NCBI GenBank assembly: GCA_037953745.1
Contig: JBAKBP010000782.1
Span: 1 to 64,000, forward strand
Direction: 5' to 3'
DNA from: Lithodes maja
Taxonomy: Eukaryota; Arthropoda; Malacostraca; Decapoda; Lithodidae
Length of the DNA: 64,000 nucleotides
Shown here: positions 1-8,500 of the stretch, piece by piece
Position numbering within the stretch: the first letter of the stretch is position 1
Layout of the letters: every line of letters begins with the position of its first letter
Notes under the pieces: generated by a model
Seen by the model: the letters and a program-made list of their open reading frames with translations, nothing else
Told to the model about the DNA's origin: nothing
Databases searched by the model: none
Position numbers and translations under genes: made by a program

Positions 1-813
1 GATAACTTCTTTGGATTTATGCTCAAATGACCTGCCTATAAAGCCAATTATTTTGTTTGCCTTCTTAACAACTTCTGAACATTGTTGACTCGGTTTTAGG
101 TTACTCGATATTGTTACTCCCAGATCAGTTTCTCTGTTTACATTCTTAAGCTGAGTGCCATTCATCGAATAGTTTGCTTTCTCATTTAGGTATCCGACAT
201 GTAGTACTTTACATTTATCCGCATTGAAACTCATTTGCCAAATTTGGGCCCAACATGACAATTTATCTAGATTGTGTTGCATATCGTCAACTTGTTCTTT
301 TGAGAGTACGCTATTTGCAATTTTTGTATCGTCAGCAAATTTTGAGATTGTGCAGGTGAGACCCTCATCTATGTCGTTGATGTAAATTAGAAAGAGAATT
401 GGTCCTAGTACCGATCCCTGGGGTACCCCGCTACTTACATTGGTCCATTTAGATGCCTTACCGTTTATGACTACTCTTTGCTTTCTGTTGTTGAGCCAAT
501 TTTCTATCCATTTCAACACACCGTCTTGTATTCCATGCGCTTTTAGTTTTAGCAGTAAACGTTTGTGGGGAACTTTGTCAAAGGCCTTTTGAAAATCAAG
601 GTATATAATATCTACAGCTTTACTCTCATCGTAGAGGTTGAGGATATCGTGGAAGAAGTCTAAGAGGTTTGTTAAACAGGAACGTTTTTTACGAAAGCCG
701 TGTTGAGTATCTTTAAGTATGTTATTTTCCTCTAAGTGATTTACGAGTCTGTCTCGTATGACCGTTTCTAGCATTTTACATACAACTGAGGTTAAGCTAA
801 TTGGACGATAGTA
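1..813 (-). CDS. CR1-like LINE reverse transcriptase, partial, runs off the window
   Basis: Reading leftward from about 813, one open frame reaches the window edge with no stop. It encodes the central part of a non-LTR reverse transcriptase, the enzyme that copies element RNA at a nicked target. In order it shows YYRPISLT, QHGFRKKRSC, the catalytic-Asp block YLDFQKAFDKVPH, SGVPQGSVLGPILFLIYIND, and the active-site box FADDTK at about 320-340, followed by thumb-region sequence. The FADDT box and the QKAFD block fit CR1 or a related clade; the exact clade is not proven. The 5' part is missing because a tandem repeat starts directly at 809-813, so this copy is truncated on that side. Endonuclease and ORF1 are absent. 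The frame is intact as far as visible, so the copy is fairly young. Confidence 0.85.
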
Positions 814-1233
814 GGTAGGTAGGTAGGCTGCAAGGTAAGGTAAGGTAGGTAGGTAGGCTGCAAGGTAAGGTAGGTAGGTAGGCTGCAAGGTAAGGTAAGG
901 TAGGTAGGTAGGCTGCAAGGTAAGGTAGGTAGGTAGGCTGCAAGGTAAGGTAAGGTAGGTAGGTAGGCTGCAAGGTAAGGTAAGGTAGGTAGGTAGGTAG
1001 GCTGCAAGGTAAGGTAAGGTAGGTAGGTAGGCTGCAAGGTAAGGTAAGGTAGGTAGGTAGGCTGCAAGGTAAGGTAGGTAGGTAGGTAGGCTGCAAGGTA
1101 AGGTAGGTAGGTAGGCTGCAAGGTAAGGTAAGGTAGGTAGGTAGGCTGCAAGGTAAGGTAAGGTAGGTAGGTAGGCTGCAAGGTAAGGTAAGGTAGGTAG
1201 GTAGGCTGCAAGGTAAGGTAGGTAGGTAGGCTG
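809..1233. repeat. Tandem repeat of GGTAGGTAGGTAGGCTGCAA plus GGTAA blocks
   Basis: About a dozen imperfect units of roughly 30-36 bases. Each has two to four GGTA blocks, then GGCTGCAA, then one to three GGTAA blocks. Unit length varies through gain and loss of 4- and 5-base sub-blocks. Long open frames on the minus strand (repeating PTYLPYLTLQ) come from the repeat and are not genes. The array abuts the 5' truncation point of the LINE at 813. Confidence 0.95.
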
Positions 1234-1257
1234 CGCTAACTTACTGTAGTTTAGGCT

Positions 1258-1978
1258 TAAGGGGAAGGTAGTGACTTTTTCTGGACCCCCTTGTCTCTCA
1301 TGTTTAGCCCTATTAATTTTGAGATTTTTAGACGTTCGCCCCATTAGTTTGTCGGTTTTAAGACCTTTCGTCCCATGTCTTTATCAATATCAAGACCTTT
1401 CATGCCATTTAGGTGTCATTTTGTTCCTGTCGAACGATAGTGAGCCTGCAATTTAGGTGAAACTGGCCTTCGGCGGGGACATTTTTCTACCAAACAATTT
1501 ACAGAATGGTGATCTTGGGGATGTTTTCTTAAGCTTGATGGAGGTCTAAGGAGAACACTAAAACAACCATAAGTAAATAAATATAATCATAACCTAATAT
1601 ATAAACCCTAACCCTTTAAGGCGGGATGGTTCACGTTTTGGGCGATTTTTGCATGTATTCATTATTTTTCTAGTTTCCTCCCTAGACCTCCATCAAATTA
1701 AAAACCAAAAAAATCCATTAGATCCCCCTTCTAGATTAATCTGTAAATTTTTCGGTAGAAAAAGGCCGGTTCTTTCACCATTACAGGCTCACTATCGTTC
1801 GCCACTGAAAACATTGACACCGAAATAGCATGAAAGGTTTAAATATTGACTAAGAAATGGGGCAAAAAGGTCTTAAAATCGACTAACTAATGGGGCAAAC
1901 ATCTTAACATCTGAAAACTAATGGGGCTAAACATGAGGGAGAAAGTGGTCCAGAAAACCTGCCCATGTCCCCTTACAC
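1258..1978. mobile_element. Two inverted, abutting copies of a TTAA-flanked short element (family B)
   Basis: Two copies of a ~360-bp interspersed element lie head to head (1258-1620 reversed, 1617-1978 forward) and share a TTAA between them. Diagnostic blocks are CCCCATTAGTTT, AAGACCTTTCG, ACGATAGTGAGCCTG, GGCCTTCGGC and GGAGGTCTA. Family B ends are G/C runs next to TTAA, which suggests a piggyBac-type short non-autonomous element. Other copies or parts occur near 14.1, 24.4, 25.1, 26.8, 42.3, 44.0, 44.6, 46.0, 47.9/50.1, 52.2, 52.8 and 63.8 kb. There is no coding capacity. Confidence 0.75.
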
Positions 1979-2399
1979 CGCTATAAAACATGTTGTGAAG
2001 TCGAATCGTTCTGGAACCCTAAAAGAATGTCTGTGTGGAATATGTACAGTACATCTAATTTTGTTACTTCATAATATATGTACATACACTCTGGGCAGTG
2101 TATGAGATATTGTTTTATTTATGGTTTTCTTGCTTTGTTTCTCGATAATTTGAATTTTGGCGATCCATTGGGAAATTCCAGCTGTAATTTTCTTACTTTA
2201 TTTTTGCCATTTAATTATCTGTCTCGAGTCGGCCAACCCCAGAAAAAAAAAAATGAAAAATGGGGATTGGGCCTGAGTACATAGAATAAAATAGCATACA
2301 ATTCTCATTAGTATAACTTATATATTTTTTTCTTTCTGAAACCCGTCCTAAATTGGACAGGGACAAAACTGGATGTGTCTCGTAGCGTATTAGACAGTG

Positions 2400-2645
2400 A
2401 ATTATGTTTACAACCGAAGAGAGTTTAGATTCTCAAGCGGGACGAGACATTTGGAAAAGTCTCTTAACACCCTTTCCATCTGTTCACCTACCAGTATATA
2501 TGTGAACCTGGTATGCAGTGTTTTGTGCAAGGGACTTGGTTTTAAAAGGGGCTCCAGTCCTGACGATATTCTTGACAGTGTGCTGGCTTAATAATCCTGA
2601 AAGGTTGTAACCTCTGAAGTCCTATTTCAACTAACTAACTAACTA
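2400..2645 (+). repeat. SINE-like interspersed repeat
   Basis: This stretch ends in GGGGCTCCAGTCCTGAC, then a block about a 'GGCTTAATAATCCTGAAAGG' motif, and finally an ACTA-repeat tail (2626-2645). The same blocks recur in reverse orientation at about 22285-22345, 23600-23655 and 24860-24965. I therefore call it a dispersed SINE-like family, not unique sequence. No convincing tRNA head is visible in this copy. Confidence 0.5.
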
Positions 2646-2649
2646 AGTG

Positions 2650-3025
2650 TCTTGTGAAACAGACTATCTCTATTAATCCTCTTAGCTACCATATACTCTT
2701 CCAAGCTTCATAAATTCGTCTAAATGTAGTTGAAATCATATAAAACAGGCGTCGCCGGTACAGAAGGGGTTAAACTAAAGTTTCAGCGCATTAGAGTTAC
2801 AATAAAGCATTTAATCCCATCTGTACCAGCGACGTCTCTTTAATTTTATTCAAGCTATATTTAGACGATTTTCTGCAGTTTAAGAAGGATCTGTGGTATT
2901 AATAATGGTTAAGTGAGATAGTTCGAAGCCTGTTAATTGCTGGAGGCCCTTTTAAAACTGAATAAAATGGTCTAACAGTAGCCAGAATAAAGTTAAACAG
3001 ACGTCGCCGGTACTGAAGGAGTTAA
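2650..3025. mobile_element. TTAA short elements, family A (one truncated, one complete)
   Basis: Family A is a ~215-bp element with terminal inverted repeats like CCCCTTCTGTACCGGCGACG and TTAA at both edges. Internal blocks are TTTAGACGATTTT and the inverse AAAATCGTCTAAT. The first copy (to about 2774) keeps its right end; the second (about 2811-3025) has both ends. TTAA targets and CCC-starting termini fit a piggyBac-type MITE. More copies lie at 13.55, 14.63, 23.65, 23.95, 24.16, 25.5, 27.65/42.1, 43.9, 44.35, 47.66, 52.5, 59.92, 60.24 and 63.3-63.67 kb. No ORF. Confidence 0.75.
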
Positions 3026-3166
3026 TGGTCTCGTTTAGGTTCGATACAGATTCAAAAGAATCAGTAGTTATTAGTGCCAACGTCTGTACAGTGGACAATA
3101 GATTTATCTGTCCAAATGGGTGTGACAGATTATAACACCTCGGACAAGGACACTGAAAAACGAATA

Positions 3167-3339
3167 GCAAACCTACCCGATAATAGCAAACCTACCCGAT
3201 AATAGCAAACCTACCCGATAATAGCAAACCTACCCGATAATAGCAAACCTACCCGATAATAGCAAACCTACCCGATAATAGCAAACCTACCCGATAATAG
3301 CAAACCTACCCGATAATAGCAAACCTACCCGATAATCAG
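3167..3339. repeat. 19-bp tandem repeat, about 9 copies
   Basis: The unit AATAGCAAACCTACCCGAT is repeated about nine times with almost no variation. It starts directly after a decayed sequence and ends at an AGAAGTTCGG junction. Such homogeneity points to recent expansion. It is followed by a CA-rich tract, a CT dinucleotide run (3475-3500), a T-run (3602-3617) and a G-run (3667-3686). Confidence 0.95.
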
Positions 3340-3788
3340 AAGTTCGGATCATTACGGATTTATTGGAACCATCATAGCAGATACTTCTTTTACACACACA
3401 CATACATACACACAAACAATGACATAAACACGCACATACAAACAAAGAAACGCACACGTAATGTTGATGTATATTCTCTCTCTCTCTCTCTCTCTCTTTG
3501 CAGTAAGGCTTCCAAGCTCCCATGGTGACAGATAAAAATCATTATTCTCGTAAATATTTTTGAGAACGCCTGATCGAGTTTCCACTGATTGAAGTCAGGG
3601 ATTTTTTTTTTTTTTTATGAAGGCCGAACGGAATAATTAATATGCTGCCATGCCGAAGAGAGAGGTGGGGGGGGGGGGGGGGGGGGAAGACAGGGTCTGA
3701 GATTTGGAAGTGGACACTTGCAGATGTGAATGTGTGCTGTGCATAAGTAATATAGCTTAACATATAAGCTTCTTCCATCAAGCAGCAC

Positions 3789-4585
3789 GTATCGTATAAA
3801 TACGATAGAATATGACTCTTTTGTGATCTCGTATGTCTCTGTGACGTCACGATCTCTCCTACAGCACGACGTAGGACGAGTAGATCGTATATTATAAGAT
3901 TGTAAATAAGTTAAGTTATAAAAGGCCTAATATGCTATTAAGCAATATTGCCATGGTCTTATGTAGTATATATGAATTTGTCGTATATATTAATATAATT
4001 TATCGTATAGAGCAACCTAAATGCGGTACGATAATTTGGGCTCCTGGCGGTTTGCCAAGGCAGCAAGGTGTGCTTTTGAGGTACGCCAGAGCCTTCACGA
4101 ACACCAACCAGTTAACATCCAATTTTCCGCCCTCAGTTGATCGTGCTTTTGTGCCTGTAATCACAATACACATACAGCAATACACTCAGCTACACCATCA
4201 CGACGCTCTCATCGACATCATGACTGACTGATAGATAAGCATACATTATAATAATCATGTCCATTCCCATGTAATCATTTATTCTTTCTTTAACTTGACT
4301 CGAGTCTTGGGACCGAAGTCTCGTTCCCCATTGTCCACCGCCATATTGGATAAAACGTTCTCCCTTGCCTCATTGCCACGTGGAACTATTGGTGAGTTAA
4401 TTCCTGGCTAATATTAACCCTTATAACCTTACCCTATATATACATTTGTTATGTGAGACCTTTGGATATAAATTAGCTTGTTTCAGATTGAATTCAATTT
4501 AGATATAGAGTAGTTTTCATTTAGATTGATTTTATTTGATTCATTATAGCTTAGTAATATTTAACTTCCATTGATAGTTTACCAC
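3789..4585 (+). repeat. 5' LTR of the BEL/Pao element
   Basis: This LTR is 797 bp and begins with the palindrome TATCGTATAAATACGATA. A TATA-like TTATAAAAGG lies at about 3918-3927. A strong splice-donor match ATTG|GTGAGT sits at 4388-4397. The end is set by the target duplication; the terminal T of a classical TG start is seen only at the 3' LTR, so the border is uncertain by one base. Confidence 0.92.
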
Positions 4586-4606
4586 ATTGGTGCCCAGACC
4601 CGGGAA
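4586..4606 (+). promoter_or_regulatory. Primer-binding site of the BEL/Pao element
   Basis: TGGTGCCCAGACCCGGGA begins two bases after the LTR, where a tRNA primer for minus-strand DNA synthesis should anneal. It starts with TGG, the complement of a tRNA CCA end, followed by what looks like acceptor-stem and T-arm complement. I cannot name the tRNA without searching a tRNA set. Confidence 0.75.
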
Positions 4607-4638
4607 TTGGCTACCAGTAGGGGATTTTTTCTTGGGCA

Positions 4639-5340
4639 ATGAGCAAGGGATTAGCCCAGGGATGCAGGAGCAAGGACCCCGGAGGGGTGGGGCTTAGCTA
4701 TCTCCCTGTACCTCAGGCGCCGGTACCTCAGCGAATAGCCATCGTAGGGCATTCGTATGCTACTAGGCTAAGGGCAGCTGACGGAGGTACTGAGTCGTAT
4801 CGGGCGTCCGAGGGGGAAAGAACTTTCAGGCTGACCTACTTCGGGGTACCGGGAGCAACCGTTGATACCCTGAAGGCCTCCCCCCAGTGGGGGCAAGTGG
4901 TTCGGTTTAGGCCGCATATGATCTTTTTGTTTATAGGCGGCAATGATATACGCCCCGGTACAGTACCCCGCGAGTTAGCTGACACAATCAAAGAGGTGGC
5001 GCTGGATCTGGAGCGTGAGTCCGGAGGGAGCTGCAAGATCGTGGCAATTGAGAGCCGGACGAGAGTCCGAGGGTTCTCAGCGACGGATTACCAAGCCATA
5101 AAAAATTCTGTTAACCGCGCCCTGAGGTGTCGGTTAATAGAAAGTAAGCACCGCTTTGTTTCTCTCACATTCAGCATCCGAGACCTCGACCAGGATGGTG
5201 TCCACCTCGACTTAGACACCAATCAAGTCTTGTATGAGAAGATTGTAGGGCTAACGAAGCGTTGGCTAGAGAGGGACGCCGGGGTTGTATCGTTGCGCCT
5301 GCCTAAGTCCTGCTTCCCACCCCTCATCTTTCCCCAGTAA
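4639..5340 (+). CDS. SGNH/GDSL hydrolase-like protein inside a BEL/Pao element
   Basis: This is an intact 233-residue ORF, 53 bases after the LTR and 217 bases before gag-pol. It shows the family's signature blocks in order. Block I is IAIVGHSYA with nucleophile Ser39. A block II Gly sits in FGVPGATV (Gly69 or Gly72). Block III is FIGGND with Asn102. Block V is DGVHLD with Asp186 and His189. SGNH enzymes are esterases or acyl hydrolases using a Ser-His dyad or triad, and this set predicts activity. There is no signal peptide or membrane segment, so I expect it in the cytoplasm or virion-like particle. The first 30 residues are Gly/Pro-rich and look like a linker. SGNH-type domains are known in ORF1 of some CR1 LINEs and in some tyrosine-recombinase retrotransposons; I know of none as a standard BEL/Pao gene. 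ATG 4639 is the first in-frame start after the primer site. Confidence 0.85.
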   Translation: MSKGLAQGCRSKDPGGVGLSYLPVPQAPVPQRIAIVGHSYATRLRAADGGTESYRASEGERTFRLTYFGVPGATVDTLKASPQWGQVVRFRPHMIFLFIGGNDIRPGTVPRELADTIKEVALDLERESGGSCKIVAIESRTRVRGFSATDYQAIKNSVNRALRCRLIESKHRFVSLTFSIRDLDQDGVHLDLDTNQVLYEKIVGLTKRWLERDAGVVSLRLPKSCFPPLIFPQ

Positions 5341-5557
5341 TTTTCTTTTCCGTTTCAGACTTCCTGTGACATATGACCTGACCTAACATTTTTTTTCTTG
5401 TTCAATATGATCCATTAGTAGGTATTGCTATTTAGTGTACTATTTTTTTTCCATAACATAGAAGTCCGCCGGTTGGCGTCTCTTAATTAGACTATTATTT
5501 GGCCGTTGTTTTTGTAACGTAACATTTAGATACATAGCCTATAGGCTCGCATGCAAA

Positions 5558-8500
5558 ATGGATAAAAACGATAAAGAGACACCGTCTAGTGGGGTGCTGA
5601 TCAAAGCCCCTAAAAATCAAAGGGCGGGACTTCGGGGAGTATTAAATAGGCTAATAGTGGACTTAAACACTTTCATCACTACTGCTGATCTAGAGGAATT
5701 GGAGGCCAGATTAGATAACGTCCAGGCTACCCACGGTCGTATTACGGCTCTGAGTGAGGTGATTGTGGCTGACATGATAGAGGAGGAAGAGATAATTACA
5801 GAGTGTGATAATCGCGCCCTCTATGACGAACCTGTCTTTAGAGCGAAGCGCCTATTACAGCGTGCTGTCGCAAGTAAGAAGGGAGGCGATAATGAGGCCC
5901 ATAGAAGGGCTGACCCAAAACATACTGTACACCTCCCAAAGCTCAATCTTCCTACATTTGGGGGCAGGTTAACCGAGTGGTTAGCTTTCTGGGACGTATT
6001 TCGATCTACGGTTCATGAATCCTCTTTGGATAATGTCCGCAAGTTTCACTATCTGAAGGGACAAATGGAAGGAGAGGCCTTACATTTAATAGAGGGTTTT
6101 GCAGTAGTGGGTGGTAGTTATCTTGAAGCGGTACACTTATTAGAGTCCACATACGGGGATAGAGAGCAGTTGACGATGGCCCATGTCGTTGCCTTGTTGG
6201 GGCTCACAGAACCACAGTATAAGGTTGATGAGTTGACAAACTTCAGGGCAAATATGGAGTGCCATACTCGATCGCTAGACACCCTAGGGCTTACCACGCA
6301 GGAAATGATAGTCATAATCTTGCGGCAGAAGCTTCCTATGGCAATACTTGATAAGGTAAGATCATTTGAACTGGGGGAGTTCAAAACTCAGTTCAGCAAG
6401 GAGATCAATAATCTACAGTTGAACAAAGGGAGAATGTATGTGTCGGGAGGGAGTGAGAATGTGGAGAAGAGGGGAACAATAAGCATGACAGTGGGGACTA
6501 AAGTAAAGAAAGAGGGTGTGTATAAGAAACCTGCTCAGATTCTATGTAAGCTATGTAACAACAAACATAAATGGAGTTTCTGCATAAAATACCCAACAAA
6601 TGAGACAAAACTAGCACAGGCGAAAAGATTGAAGCTATGTGTAGGTTGTCTAAGTGGGGAACATGGTAAGCAGGGACAATGTACTGCTACATACTTAAGG
6701 CCCTGTCGGCACTGCAAAGGACATCACTTTGATAAGTTGTGTCCTACAGCGGATAAAGTCAAAGACGTCAAAAATGAGGGTACTACAACTGTGGCACTAG
6801 GTAGCACGCAAGACACCACTATATTGCCCACAATACAGATTCCCATGGAAGGTAATGACAGTAACAAAGTTTGTCGGGTACTTCTAGATCAAGGGTCTCA
6901 ACGTTCCTTTATAAAGAGGTCCGTACTAGTGGGACTGAAGCACCGAATCGTAGGGGCTGAGACTCTTCGATTGCAGGGCTTCACAGGGGTTACTGATAAA
7001 CAAGACTACGAGATAGCGGAGATTTCATATTTCTATCGTAAAAACCGGTACTTTATGACTTGTATCGTAGTAGACACCCTACCAGAATATGTATCTGTGG
7101 GTGTGAAGAAGGTGGAACACGCATTACGTAGCAAAGGGGTTAACTTGTCAGATCCCATGGGAAATCAGAGTGAGGTGCATGTTCTACTTGGTGTGGATCA
7201 TTATTATGAAGTAGTATACCCTGGATTTAAAAAGATGTGTGGTGTAGTTTTAATCCCCACTAAATTTGGATACTGCATGAGCGGAAAGGTGCATACTACA
7301 CAGTCAAAAGTCCTGGTCGACACGGTCTCGATATATAGAGTCAATGTAACCGCGGCAGAGGAGTTGGGAAGGGAGGATTCCCAACCTAGTGACCCTAAGA
7401 TGGCTGCCGAGTTCGACCTGGAACGACTGTGGAGATTGGATCACATAGGCATTAATCCTATGGAGACTGATTATGACTCGGAAGTTGCGCTACAAAGGTT
7501 TGACGAGTCTGTGTGCTACTGTGCCTCAGACAAGCAATATAAAGTTAGTTTACCCTGGAAGAACAGTGAGATAAGCCTGCCTACCAACTATGGTTTGGCA
7601 TTAGGTCGCTTGCGCGCATTGCAGCGGAAATTGTCTAACGAACCGAGCACGCGCCAGGCGTATGACGATGTATTTCGGAGTTATGAGGATAGGGGCTTTA
7701 TAGAGAGAGTCGATGTCAGGGAACCGTGTAAGAAGGGTAGGGTTCACTATCTGGCCCATCATGGGGTAAAGAAAGAGAGCGTCACCACACCAATACGGGT
7801 GGTGTATGACTGTTCTGCCCACCAAGGACAACAACCCAGTCTAAATGACTGCCTGTTGACAGGTCCGTCCATGGTGTCGGACCTGTCCCAACATCTATTG
7901 CGGTTTAGGCTGGGGAAGTATGCCTATACCAGTGACATCGAGAAGGCATTCTTGATGGTCAAGCTAAAGGAGGAAGATAGAGATGTTACCCGCTTTCTTT
8001 GGTTCGGCGACATTAGCGACTCTGAAAGTCCCATCATAATATACCGTTTTCGGGTTGTACTCTTTGGGGCCACTTGCTCGCAGTTTTTGTTAAATGCCAC
8101 AATCAGAAAACATCTAGCTGACACTCATGAGGACACAAGAAAACTATCTCGCGGATTATACATTGACAATCTGCAGAGTACTAGCGATAGTCAAAATGAT
8201 TTGTTATGTGCATACTGGCAAGCACGCAGATTGTTTGCGGATGCACATCTATTTCTCCGCGAGTGGGTTACTAATAGTGAAGATCTTCAGAGTTTAATAC
8301 AGGTGGATGGTACGGCATCTCTTAACCAGGAAAAGTCCAGAAATTTGGGGATGATCTGGCAACCTAAACATGACATACTAACTTATCAAACAAGGTCTTT
8401 TGCTCAGCAGACAGGAGCGCACACCAAAAGAAGTCTGTTGAGCAAAGTTGCGCAATTTTTTGATCCTTTGGGTCTAGCATTACCCGTTACCATAAGAGCT

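Larger units (their letters stand above)
4388..5360 (+). promoter_or_regulatory. Candidate intron removing the SGNH ORF from the BEL mRNA
   Basis: A near-consensus donor ATTG|GTGAGT (GT at 4392-4393) lies inside the 5' LTR. A pyrimidine-rich acceptor TTTTCTTTTCCGTTTCAG ends at 5358, just after the SGNH stop codon and 199 bases before the gag-pol ATG. Splicing would remove 967 bases including the SGNH ORF and make gag-pol the first ORF of a subgenomic RNA. This is inferred from motif quality and placement; no transcript is seen. Confidence 0.45.

Noticed and set aside
792..1211. Repetitive PTYLPYLTLQ ORFs on the minus strand
   Set aside because: They are produced by the GGTA/GGTAA tandem repeat.
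3932..4231. 99-codon ORF in the BEL LTR, repeated at 11025-11324
   Set aside because: It is present because the LTR is duplicated; no domain, and it overlaps promoter and leader sequence. Could be expressed but nothing supports it.
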